Notes: generated from the letters alone by a model not told the origin. Counted from the first letter of the stretch, positions 1 through 6,503 are shown. The stretch is 7,905 bases of DNA from Dehalococcoides mccartyi (GCA_945888895.1 CAMDAY010000093.1:1-7905); one strand, 5' to 3'. Made by a program: numbers and translations.

Positions 1-1775
1 ATGCCATCAACGACGTACTTGTCGAACGCCGCCGCGGAGCGACCGATGCCCGCCTGCAGTACGCCCCGGATGATGCCGGTCTCCGCGATCTCGTTCACGT
101 AGTACAGGCGCTGGACGACGCCGGGCAGCGGGCCGAGCGCGCCTCGAACGACCGAGGACTGCGGGCGCTGCGCGTAGTAGATCGCCGCTGCGACAGCGAT
201 ACCGCCCAGCGCGGCGACGGTGGAGACCGCCATCACCACGATGTTCATTTCGTGGTGGAAGTGCCGGATCGCCGGATCGAGCGCACCCTCGACGAAGTGG
301 CCGAAACGACCGCCGAGGCTGAAGAACCCGAAGAGGATCGCGCCGGCCGACAGGATCATCAGCGGCGCGGTCATCGATCGAGGCGACTCGTGCGGGTGGG
401 CCTGATGACCGCCGTGGCCATCCTCCGGCTCGGCGCCGCCCTTGTACTCGCCGAAGAAGGTCAGGAAGATCGCGCGGAACATGTACAGCGCGGTCATGAA
501 CGCGACGATCGCCGCGACGACGAACAGCGGCATGTTGTGCCGGTACGCGTCAAGCAGGATCTCGTCCTTGGACCAGAATCCGGCGAGCGGGAAGACACCG
601 GACAGCGACAGCGACCCGATGAGGAACGTCCAGAAGGTGATCGGCATCTTCGTGCGCAGACCGCCCATCAGGGGCATCTCGAAGGTGTTCGTCGAGTGGC
701 TCAGCGAACCAGCACCCTGGAAGAGCAGCGACTTGAAGAACGCGTGCGTGAACAGGTGGAAGATCGCCGCCACGTACCCGCCGAGGCCGATCGCCATCAC
801 CATGTAGCCGAGCTGCGAGATCGTCGAGTACGCGAGCACCCGCTTGATGTCGGTCGCCACGATGCCCATCAACGCCGCGAAGATCGCCGTGAACGCGCCG
901 ATGTACGCGATCACATCGCGCACCTCCTGCGGGGCGGCCTCGACGCTGCCGAAGAAGCGCAGCATCAGGTAGACGCCGGCGGCGACCATCGTCGCGGAGT
1001 GGACGATCGAGGAGACGGGGGTCGGTCCCTCCATCGCATCGGGGAGCCAGAAGTGCAGCGGGAACTGCGCGGACTTGCCAGCGGCGCCTGCGAACAGGCC
1101 AAGAACAAAGCCCGACAGCACCGGCACCGCGATCTCGCCGGCATGCGCGAGGTGGTTGATCTCGGCGATGTCGAACGTGCCCGTCTTCACCCAGATCATC
1201 ACGACCGCGAGCATGAACCCGAAGTCGCCGAAGCGCGTGACGATAAACGCCTTCTTCGCGGCGGCGGCGGCGCTCGGGCGATGGAACCAGAAGCCGATCA
1301 GCAGATACGAGGTCAGACCGACCAGCTCCCAGTGGATGAACAACTGGAGCAGGCTCGATGCCATGACGAGGCCGAGCATCGACATCGTGAACAGGGACAT
1401 AAAGGCGAAGAAGCGCGGGTAGCCGTGGTCGCCCGCCATGTATCCCGTGGAGTACACCTGCACGAGCAGCGAGATGCTCGTCACGACGGCGATCATCACC
1501 GCGCTGAGACCATCGAGGCGGATGCCGAACTCGACGTCGAGGTTGAACAGCGACATCCAGTGGTGCGGCTGGAAGTCCGCCGGCTCACCGTGCAGCCCGA
1601 TCGAGGTGTCCAGCGCCCACATCGCCAGCACCCACGAGACCCCGATGGCCGCGATCGTGAACTGGCCCGCGCGCAGCGGCTTATCGCGCAGTGCGATCAC
1701 AATCGTCAGGAACGAGATCAGCGGTGCGAAGTAGATCGCCCAGACGGCGGCCTCGGGGATGTGGGGGAGCAGCAT
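1..1775 (-). CDS. nuoL: NADH-quinone oxidoreductase subunit L (partial, 3' end outside window)
   Basis: This is the distal antiporter-like, proton-pumping subunit of the complex I membrane arm. Translating from the ATG at 1775 gives 591 residues without a stop up to the window edge. Hallmarks seen: HWELVGLTSYLLIGFW at 148-163 with the TM5 glutamate E150; GAAGKSAQFPLHFWLPDAME at 230-249 with the TM7 lysine K234; DIKRVLAYSTISQLGYM at 309-325; HLFTHAFFKSLLF at 340-352 with H340, H344 and K348; and SKDEIL at 402-407. A histidine-rich loop lies at about 453-462. Residues 550-591 look like the start of the lateral-helix region, so perhaps 50-80 residues are missing. The start overlaps the stop of the upstream small gene (TAATG) and has only a weak Shine-Dalgarno, which suggests translational coupling. 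NuoM and NuoN are relatives, but the motif set and the C-terminal lateral-helix region fit NuoL. Confidence 0.96.
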   Translation of the reverse strand, partial: MLLPHIPEAAVWAIYFAPLISFLTIVIALRDKPLRAGQFTIAAIGVSWVLAMWALDTSIGLHGEPADFQPHHWMSLFNLDVEFGIRLDGLSAVMIAVVTSISLLVQVYSTGYMAGDHGYPRFFAFMSLFTMSMLGLVMASSLLQLFIHWELVGLTSYLLIGFWFHRPSAAAAAKKAFIVTRFGDFGFMLAVVMIWVKTGTFDIAEINHLAHAGEIAVPVLSGFVLGLFAGAAGKSAQFPLHFWLPDAMEGPTPVSSIVHSATMVAAGVYLMLRFFGSVEAAPQEVRDVIAYIGAFTAIFAALMGIVATDIKRVLAYSTISQLGYMVMAIGLGGYVAAIFHLFTHAFFKSLLFQGAGSLSHSTNTFEMPLMGGLRTKMPITFWTFLIGSLSLSGVFPLAGFWSKDEILLDAYRHNMPLFVVAAIVAFMTALYMFRAIFLTFFGEYKGGAEPEDGHGGHQAHPHESPRSMTAPLMILSAGAILFGFFSLGGRFGHFVEGALDPAIRHFHHEMNIVVMAVSTVAALGGIAVAAAIYYAQRPQSSVVRGALGPLPGVVQRLYYVNEIAETGIIRGVLQAGIGRSAAAFDKYVVDG

Positions 1776-1963
1776 TAGATCTTGTTCAGCACTTCACGCG
1801 CGACGTGCGTCTTGCCGTCCGGCACCCAGATGGACCGGGCGTCCGTCATTGCACCGACCTCGATGGGCGGAACGATCCGCACGGACAGCGCCTCCTGGTT
1901 GAACACCTCGCGCCACGTCTCGGCTGCATAGCCGTCCGCGACATCCATGAACTTCACCCACAT
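1775..1963 (-). CDS. Small soluble protein between nuoK and nuoL, DUF2007-like (tentative)
   Basis: This 62-residue protein is not a standard complex I subunit. The start is the ATG at 1963, chosen because AAGGGCGG lies 7 nt upstream, overlapping the nuoK stop; the frame could open further upstream only by overlapping nuoK. The stop shares one base with the nuoL ATG (TAATG). No membrane segment, signal peptide or cysteine is seen. The pattern reads as strand (WVKFMDV), helix (AAETWREVFNQEA), strand (SVRIVPP), strand (SIWVPDG), helix (HVAREVLNKI). That beta-alpha-beta-beta-alpha order, with a late 'VP..' strand followed by a helix, resembles the DUF2007 'putative signal transducing protein' family (small ferredoxin-like fold). 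This is recognition by pattern only. Its position inside a coupled operon suggests co-production with the membrane arm, perhaps as an assembly or accessory factor; that role is a guess. Confidence 0.72.
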   Translation of the reverse strand: MWVKFMDVADGYAAETWREVFNQEALSVRIVPPIEVGAMTDARSIWVPDGKTHVAREVLNKI

Positions 1964-1970
1964 CGTCGTG

Positions 1971-1978
1971 CCGCCCTT
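1971..1978 (-). promoter_or_regulatory. Ribosome binding site of the small gene
   Basis: On the minus strand AAGGGCGG overlaps the TAA stop of nuoK and sits 7 nt before the ATG at 1963. It supports the 62-residue start over longer readings, and supports the idea that this frame is translated. Confidence 0.55.
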
Positions 1979-2315
1979 ATCCGTGCAGCAGGTTGATGCG
2001 ATCGAGGTCGACGGTCTCACGCTGGCGGTACACGAGTACCGCCATCGCGAGCGCCACGGCCGCCTCCGCGGCCGCGACGGTGAGCACGAACACCACGAAC
2101 ACGTGCCCCGCCAGCGGTTCCTCGCCCTGCGGGAACGCCGAGGAGAACCGCGAGAAGGCCACGAGCGTGAGGTTAACGGCGTTCAGCATCAGCTCGACGC
2201 CCATCAGCACGGCGACGGCATTGCGCTTCGACAGCGCGATCACCGTGCCGAAGCCGAAGATCACGGCACCGACGATCAGGTAGTGCGTGAGCGTCACGCT
2301 CAGTCCCTCGATCAC
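1977..2315 (-). CDS. nuoK: NADH-quinone oxidoreductase subunit K
   Basis: This is a small membrane-arm subunit of complex I, part of the proton pathway between NuoJ and NuoN. It has 112 residues (family about 100) in three membrane helices, near 9-28, 32-55 and 69-96. Seen: FGFGTVIALSKRNAVAVLMG at 20-39, then GVELMLNAVNL with E41, and TVAAAEAAVALA with E84. These two glutamates match the pair needed for proton transfer in the E. coli protein (E36 and E72). The start is GTG at 2315, overlapping the nuoJ stop by 4 nt (GTGA), with GAGGGAG 5 nt upstream at 2321-2327. The tail after the last helix (RQRETVDLDRINLLHG) is a little longer than usual. The open frame continues upstream of the GTG only as an out-of-frame reading of nuoJ. 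Confidence 0.95.
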   Translation of the reverse strand: MIEGLSVTLTHYLIVGAVIFGFGTVIALSKRNAVAVLMGVELMLNAVNLTLVAFSRFSSAFPQGEEPLAGHVFVVFVLTVAAAEAAVALAMAVLVYRQRETVDLDRINLLHG

Positions 2316-2836
2316 TGCGACTCCCTCGAACCGCGCTCCTGCACCAACACGATGGCGCCGAGGAGCGCGAAGAACAGCAGGATCGAGGCCACCTCGAACG
2401 CCAGCACGTACCGGCCGAGCAGCAGGTCGCCGATGATCGCGACAGTGGTCGGCGGGTCGTTTTGCGCGAGCGCGTCGCCCTGGAGCTCGCCCCAGGGCGT
2501 GACCAGCGCAACGAACGACACGATCGCCGCGATGCCGAGGCCCGATGCGAGCGCGGGCAACAGGTACAGCGAGTTCGCGTTGTCTCGCGCAGCGAGCGGG
2601 GTGAGCATGATCGCGAAGACCATGAGCACCGCGATCGAACCGGCATAAATCAGGACCTGTGCGACCGCGATGAAGTCCGCGCTCAGCGTCAGGAACAGCC
2701 CCGCCATCCCAAGAAACGCCAGCACGAGGAACACGAGCGCGTGCACCAGGTTCTTGGCCACCAACACCATCGCGCAGCCAGCCACGGTGATCGCGGACAG
2801 CACCCAGAAGGCCAGGATGATACCGGGGGACTCCAT
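2312..2836 (-). CDS. nuoJ: NADH-quinone oxidoreductase subunit J
   Basis: This is a membrane-arm subunit of complex I that contributes to the central proton/water pathway beside NuoK and NuoH. It has 174 residues, usual for the family, in five hydrophobic helices near 5-24, 28-48, 54-80, 92-112 and 142-166. The family signature is in helix 3: AVAQVLIYAGSIAVLMVFAI from 57 to 76, including the Q60 and Y64-A-G stretch associated with the pi-bulge. A polar loop (about 113-135) precedes the last helix, and a short charged tail ends the protein. The ATG at 2836 shares one base with the nuoH stop (TAATG), and only a weak GC-rich Shine-Dalgarno precedes it, so coupled translation is likely. The 3' end overlaps nuoK by 4 nt. 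Confidence 0.95.
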   Translation of the reverse strand: MESPGIILAFWVLSAITVAGCAMVLVAKNLVHALVFLVLAFLGMAGLFLTLSADFIAVAQVLIYAGSIAVLMVFAIMLTPLAARDNANSLYLLPALASGLGIAAIVSFVALVTPWGELQGDALAQNDPPTTVAIIGDLLLGRYVLAFEVASILLFFALLGAIVLVQERGSRESQ

Positions 2837-4260
2837 TAGGACGCCGCCCGAATCTGCTCCGCGGCACGCAGGCCGCCGACGCCGTTCGTCATGATCGGCG
2901 GCGATGCCATCTCCTTCGGCGAGTAGCCGATCGCGTTGGCCCACGCGCGGACCCCGATGACCGTCAGCCCTGCGTTGATGATGACGGAGCCGCCGATGGT
3001 CACGATGCCCGGCAGACCGGACTGCACGATCAGCATCGACTCCACGGCCACGAAGAGGAGCTGGATGATCGACAGCGGGATCAGGAACTTCCACGCGAAC
3101 GCCATGAGCTGGTCGAGGCGGAAGCGCGGCAGCGTCGCGCGGAGCCAGACGAAGCCGAAGTACACCAGGAACGTCTTCGCACCCATGATCAGGTAGCCCG
3201 GTACCCACTCCTCGAGGCCGAACAGCGAGTACCCGCCGAGGAAGAACGTGGACATCATCGCGCCGACAAGGAGCGCGTTACCCAGCTCGACGGCGAGGAA
3301 CAGGCCGGCCTTCATACCGGAGTACTCGGTGTGGAAGCCCGCCACGATCTCCGACTCGGCCTCGCCGATGTCGTTCGGGGTGCGGTTGATCTCGGCGGTG
3401 CTCGCGAAGAGGAACGTGAACGCGCCGAACGGCAGCAGCACGATCATCCAGATGTAGTGCTGCGCCTGCCACGCGACTATGTCGGAGAGTTGCAGCGAGC
3501 CGGTGAATAGCACGACCGCGAGCAGCGAGATGCTGATCGGGATCTCGTACGACACCATCATCGCTACGGTGCGCATCGCTCCCAGCAGCGCGTAGTGGTT
3601 GTTCGACGACCACCCGGCGAGGAAGACCGCGAGCACGCCCAACGACGAGATAGCGATCGTGTACACGACACCCACGTTGAGGTCGGCGTAGGACATCTTC
3701 GGCGCCCACGGGACGGGGCCCCATCCGAGCATCGCGGGGATGAAGATCAGGATGGGGGGAAGGAAGAAGAGCAGCTTGTCCGCGCCGATCGGGATCAGCA
3801 CTTCCTTCTGCAGCAGCTTGACGGCGTCCGCAAGCGGCTGGAGGAGGCCGAACGGGCCGACGCGGTTCGGGCCCTGACGGATCTGGAACTTCGCGATCAG
3901 TCGGCGCTCGGCCCAGACGCCGATGACCAGCCACCCGCCCACGAGGCTCAGGATGCCGATGCCGCCAAGGAGCCCCGTGACGAGGTACGGCACGGAGGAA
4001 TCGATGCCCTGCCGCTGCGTCCAGTCGCGGAAGTGTGCCGTCGCGTTGCCCAGGTCACGAATGTCGTACCAGCGGCCATCGAGCTGGCCGGTGACGACGA
4101 GGAATCCGATGCCCGCGCCGGTGACCAGCGCTCCGAGCGTGAGTACGGCGAGCACGAAACGCGCCTCGCCGGGGAGTGCGCGGGCGCGCGACAGCAGCGA
4201 GCGGTGCTCGAGGATCTGGCGCGCCATCGGCGTCGCGGGACGAGGTGCTTCGGCGCTCAT
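2836..4260 (-). CDS. nuoH: NADH-quinone oxidoreductase subunit H, with long N-terminal extension
   Basis: This is the membrane subunit forming the quinone cavity together with NuoB and NuoD. From the ATG at 4260 it has 474 residues, clearly longer than the common 325-430. Seen: WAERRLIAKFQIRQGPNRVG at 116-135, then LLQPLADAVKLLQKE at 139-153; INRTPNDIGEAESEIVAG at 291-308 followed by FHTEYSGMK at 309-317; and WLRATLPRFRLDQLM at 372-386. The AERR motif normally lies near residue 35; here it is at 117-120, because an extension of about 80 residues adds one likely extra helix (about 34-58) and a polar loop. The C-terminus also has an added hydrophobic helix (about 412-438) and a 35-residue tail. 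Alternative in-frame TTG starts at 4281 and 4269 would overlap or abut nuoD; ATG at 4260 leaves a 10-nt gap, preceded by GGGA. No nuoI follows. Confidence 0.95.
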   Translation of the reverse strand: MSAEAPRPATPMARQILEHRSLLSRARALPGEARFVLAVLTLGALVTGAGIGFLVVTGQLDGRWYDIRDLGNATAHFRDWTQRQGIDSSVPYLVTGLLGGIGILSLVGGWLVIGVWAERRLIAKFQIRQGPNRVGPFGLLQPLADAVKLLQKEVLIPIGADKLLFFLPPILIFIPAMLGWGPVPWAPKMSYADLNVGVVYTIAISSLGVLAVFLAGWSSNNHYALLGAMRTVAMMVSYEIPISISLLAVVLFTGSLQLSDIVAWQAQHYIWMIVLLPFGAFTFLFASTAEINRTPNDIGEAESEIVAGFHTEYSGMKAGLFLAVELGNALLVGAMMSTFFLGGYSLFGLEEWVPGYLIMGAKTFLVYFGFVWLRATLPRFRLDQLMAFAWKFLIPLSIIQLLFVAVESMLIVQSGLPGIVTIGGSVIINAGLTVIGVRAWANAIGYSPKEMASPPIMTNGVGGLRAAEQIRAAS

Positions 4261-4270
4261 CGGTCCCAAC

Positions 4271-5374
4271 TCATCGGTCAATGTCCCCTACCACGATGTC
4301 GAGCGAACCCAGTGCGACGACAGCATCCGGCAAGGACACGCCAACTGCCATCTCGCGGAGCAGCGACAGGTTGATCAGCGAAGGGGCGCGGATGTGGAAG
4401 CGGTACGGGGCGGGCGTGCCGTCTGAGACGACATAGAAGCCGAGTTCACCACGTGGTCCCTCCACCCGTCCGTACACCTCGCCAGGAGGTGGCCGGAGCG
4501 CCAGCGGAATGTCGGTCTTGTGCGGCCCGTCGGGGATCTGGGCCACGGCCTGCTTGATGATCTCCACCGACTGGCGCGTCTCCTCGAGGCGTACCATGAA
4601 GCGGTCGTAGACATCGCCGTGACGCCCGACGGGCACCTCGAAGTTCATGCGGTCGTAGACGCAGTAGGGCTCCGCCTTGCGCAGGTCCCACGGGACGCCC
4701 GAGCCGCGGAGGGCCGGGCCCACCAGCGAACCGTTGATCGCGTCCGCCGCCGAGATCACGCCGACGTTCCGCGTGCGCGCCAGGAAGATCTCGCTGTCCA
4801 CGACGAGGCTCGCGTACTCGTCGATGCGCGTGGGCATCTCGTCGAGGAGCTCCTGGAGCGCCGACCAGAACTCGGGCGGCGGGTCGAAGGCGACGCCGCC
4901 GATGCGCATGTAGTTCGTGGTCAGGCGCGCGCCGCAGGTCATCTCGAACAGGTCGAGGATCTTCTCGCGTTCGCGGAACATGTAGAGCAGCGGGGTCTGC
5001 CACGCGCCCGCGTCCGACACCAGCGTGCCGTTCGCCATCGCGTGGCTGGCGATGCGCTGGAGCTCCGCGAAGATGACCCGCAGGTAGGACGCCCGCTCCG
5101 GCACCTCGACGCCCGCGAGCCGCTCGACGGCGAGACACACGCCGAGGTTGTTCGACATCGCGGCCAGGTAGTCGGCGCGGTCGGTGAACGGGATGTTCTG
5201 GGTGTACGTGCGCTCCTCAGCGAGCTTCTCCATTGAGCGGTGCAGGTAGCCGACGATCATGTCGAGGTCGCGAATGACCTCGCCGTCCATGACCACACGG
5301 AGGCGGAACACCCCGTGCGTGCTGGGGTGCTGCGGCCCGATGTTGAGGACGTACGGCTCGTTGACGGTGGTCAT
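4271..5374 (-). CDS. nuoD: NADH-quinone oxidoreductase subunit D (49 kDa)
   Basis: This is the soluble subunit that, with NuoB and NuoH, forms the quinone-reduction site; it descends from the [NiFe]-hydrogenase large subunit but lacks the metal-binding cysteines. It has 367 residues, slightly short of the usual 380-410, and is separate from nuoC (the two are fused in E. coli). Seen: NIGPQHPSTHGVFRL at 11-25 with H20, then GYLHRSMEKLAEERTYTQN at 42-60, then TDRADYL at 64-70 with Y69. H20 and Y69 match the quinone-binding His and Tyr of the Thermus Nqo4 protein. Further on are FREREKILDLFE and NYMRIGGV, and the C-terminal end VVGDIDR fits the canonical ending. The ATG at 5374 is preferred over an upstream codon at 5404 because GGGAGGT lies 7 nt before it and the N-terminus then fits the family. 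Confidence 0.97.
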   Translation of the reverse strand: MTTVNEPYVLNIGPQHPSTHGVFRLRVVMDGEVIRDLDMIVGYLHRSMEKLAEERTYTQNIPFTDRADYLAAMSNNLGVCLAVERLAGVEVPERASYLRVIFAELQRIASHAMANGTLVSDAGAWQTPLLYMFREREKILDLFEMTCGARLTTNYMRIGGVAFDPPPEFWSALQELLDEMPTRIDEYASLVVDSEIFLARTRNVGVISAADAINGSLVGPALRGSGVPWDLRKAEPYCVYDRMNFEVPVGRHGDVYDRFMVRLEETRQSVEIIKQAVAQIPDGPHKTDIPLALRPPPGEVYGRVEGPRGELGFYVVSDGTPAPYRFHIRAPSLINLSLLREMAVGVSLPDAVVALGSLDIVVGDIDR

Positions 5375-5375
5375 G

Positions 5376-5969
5376 CTAATGACCTCCCGATGCCATCGAC
5401 CCACCGGCCTCGCGCGGCATCTCCTGCGACGTGAGGTTGCCCGCGTTCATCATGCGGTCGCGATCCGCAAGATCCTCGTTCGGGAAGCGCTGGAGACCCG
5501 AGGTCTGCCCGTGGCCGATGCCGAGGAAGTCCTTACGGAGCGGGTGCCCGGGGAACCCCTCCCAGAGGAAGAGGCGGCGCATGTCCGGGTGGTCCGCGAA
5601 GCGGATGCCCATCAGGTCATAGACCTCGCGCTCCTGGAGCAGCGCACCCTTATAGACGGGGTACGCGCTCGGCAGCGAGGGCGCCTCGTGATCGGCGACG
5701 ATCGCCTTCACGACCACCTGTTGGTTCAGGTCGAGCGACTGGAGGTGGTAGACGACCTCGAAGTGCGTGTGGCGGTCGACCGCAGTCAGGTTGGAGAGCT
5801 GCGCGGCGTCGAACTCCTCGGCGTCGCGGAGCCAGCGGAGGGCCTCCTGCACGCGCTCGGGAGCGACCTCGACCCACTCGTCCGTGGCGCGCATCACCAC
5901 GCCCGGCAGCGCCGCGCCGAGGCGCGCCGCGATGCGGTGCCCATCGAGCTGGTGGGGGCCGGCGGGCAA
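5376..5969 (-). CDS. nuoC: NADH-quinone oxidoreductase subunit C (30 kDa)
   Basis: This is the soluble connecting-module subunit of complex I that packs against NuoD. It has 197 residues. The family signature is clear: EREVYDLMGIRFADHPDMRR at 113-132, then LFLWEGFPGHPLRKDF at 133-148. The N-terminal alpha/beta domain (about 10-100) carries LSNLTAVDRHTHFEVVYHL, typical of this subunit. A polar tail of about 50 residues follows KDF. The start is TTG at 5969, one base after the nuoA stop; the next in-frame ATG is at residue 26, which would cut the domain. GGAG lies about 10 nt upstream, inside the end of nuoA. In almost all known operons nuoB lies between nuoA and nuoC; here there is no room for it. 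The stop (TAG) ends 1 nt before the nuoD ATG. Confidence 0.95.
   Translation of the reverse strand: MPAGPHQLDGHRIAARLGAALPGVVMRATDEWVEVAPERVQEALRWLRDAEEFDAAQLSNLTAVDRHTHFEVVYHLQSLDLNQQVVVKAIVADHEAPSLPSAYPVYKGALLQEREVYDLMGIRFADHPDMRRLFLWEGFPGHPLRKDFLGIGHGQTSGLQRFPNEDLADRDRMMNAGNLTSQEMPREAGGSMASGGH
5382..5388 (-). promoter_or_regulatory. Ribosome binding site of nuoD
   Basis: GGGAGGT on the minus strand is a near-perfect Shine-Dalgarno inside the last codons of nuoC, 7 nt before the ATG at 5374. It decides the nuoD start. Confidence 0.75.
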
Positions 5970-5970
5970 G

Positions 5971-6345
5971 TTAGCGCCACTCCAGCGCGCGCTTGCGCCA
6001 GGCGTAGGCCAGCCCGAAGGCGAGGATGCCGATGAAGAGGAACGCCTTCAGCAGGATGTCGATGCCCATCTGGGCGTGGTTCACGGCCCACGGGTAGAGG
6101 AAGATCACGTCCACATCGAAAATCACGAAGCCCAGCGCGAAGAGGTAGTAGCGCGCGTGGAACTGGCCCCACGAGGTGCCCTCGGACTCCACGCCGCACT
6201 CGTAGGTGGCCTCTTTGACCGGATTCGGGTCCGAGGTGCGGTACCCGAGCTTGCTGAGCAGGTACGACGCAGTAAGCGGCAGCGCCGGGAAGGCGAGCGC
6301 GAATACGAGCAGAATAGCGACGCGTCCGAATTGCTCCGGAATCAC
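5971..6345 (-). CDS. nuoA: NADH-quinone oxidoreductase subunit A
   Basis: This is a small membrane subunit at the junction of the membrane and peripheral arms of complex I. The start GTG at 6345 gives 124 residues, the usual length, beginning (M)IPEQFGRVAILLVFALAF; GGAAGGGA lies 7 nt upstream. Seen: helix 1 at about 7-30; the NPVKEATYECG loop at 41-51 that reaches toward the quinone site; helix 2 with FALGFVIFDVDVIFLYPWAV at 69-88; helix 3 at about 97-116; and the usual ending GLAYAWRKRALEW. The acidic motif reads FDVD (D77, D79) where most family members have FDVE. Longer starts (ATG 6375, GTG 6417) would add residues that do not look like NuoA. It is the first gene of the leftward operon and is followed directly by nuoC, not nuoB. 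Confidence 0.94.
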   Translation of the reverse strand: MIPEQFGRVAILLVFALAFPALPLTASYLLSKLGYRTSDPNPVKEATYECGVESEGTSWGQFHARYYLFALGFVIFDVDVIFLYPWAVNHAQMGIDILLKAFLFIGILAFGLAYAWRKRALEWR

Positions 6346-6352
6346 CAGCGCG

Positions 6353-6360
6353 TCCCTTCC
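6353..6360 (-). promoter_or_regulatory. Ribosome binding site of nuoA
   Basis: GGAAGGGA on the minus strand sits 7 nt before the GTG at 6345. It is the best Shine-Dalgarno in the region and decides the 124-residue nuoA start over longer readings. Confidence 0.7.
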
Positions 6361-6407
6361 GAGTGCCCTCGGCATCTGCCCGAGATTTGGTGTGATCGGT
6401 GGCCTGA

Positions 6408-6436
6408 AAACTAGCACCTGCCGATCCGTGGCGCAA
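6408..6436 (-). promoter_or_regulatory. Weak candidate promoter for the nuo operon
   Basis: Reading leftward, TTGCGC (6436-6431), a 17-nt spacer and TAGTTT (6413-6408) with a TGC just before it (extended -10 type) could drive nuoA, about 60 nt ahead of the GTG. Matches to consensus are poor (about 3 of 6 each), so this is only a candidate. Confidence 0.28.
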
Positions 6437-6460
6437 TGAAACGCCCAACCCCCTCATCGC

Positions 6461-6470
6461 CCCGATCGGG
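6461..6470. repeat. 10-bp palindrome CCCGATCGGG, possible operator
   Basis: A perfect 10-bp inverted repeat ends 4 bp before the -35 box of the rightward promoter. Half-site-like copies (GATCGG at 6394-6399, CCGATC at 6421-6426) lie nearby. It could bind a dimeric regulator of one or both operons, but GATC-centred palindromes also occur by chance in GC-rich DNA. Confidence 0.3.
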
Positions 6471-6474
6471 CTTG

Positions 6475-6503
6475 TTGACCGGCCAGAGTGCCCACCCTAG
6501 AGT
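6475..6503 (+). promoter_or_regulatory. Sigma70-type promoter for the DUF35-thiolase operon
   Basis: TTGACC (6475-6480, 5 of 6 to consensus), an exact 17-nt spacer, then TAGAGT (6498-6503, 4 of 6). Transcription would begin near 6510 and leave a leader of about 158 nt before the TTG start at 6668. Spacing and orientation are right for the plus-strand genes. Confidence 0.6.

Noticed and set aside
252..1778. A 508-codon open frame on the plus strand
   Set aside because: It is antisense to nuoL, which shows full family motifs. The translation is rich in Arg, Asp, His and Glu, the usual shadow product of high-GC membrane-protein genes.
2820..2850. Possible nuoI between nuoH and nuoJ
   Set aside because: The nuoH stop and nuoJ start share a base, and no ferredoxin-type CxxCxxCxxxCP motif occurs nearby.
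1977..2867. A 296-codon minus-strand frame ending with NuoK
   Set aside because: Only the last 112 codons are NuoK; the upstream part is an out-of-frame reading of nuoJ, so this is not a fusion.
3595..4374. A 259-codon open frame on the plus strand
   Set aside because: It is antisense to nuoH and the end of nuoD, with low-complexity charged composition and no family motif.
6346..6417. Longer nuoA start (ATG 6375 or GTG 6417)
   Set aside because: The extra residues do not resemble NuoA, and the best ribosome binding site serves GTG 6345, which gives the usual length.
5894..6457. Possible nuoB hidden in another frame around nuoA/nuoC
   Set aside because: The alternative minus-strand frame is Arg/Gly/Pro-rich shadow translation without the paired cysteines of NuoB.
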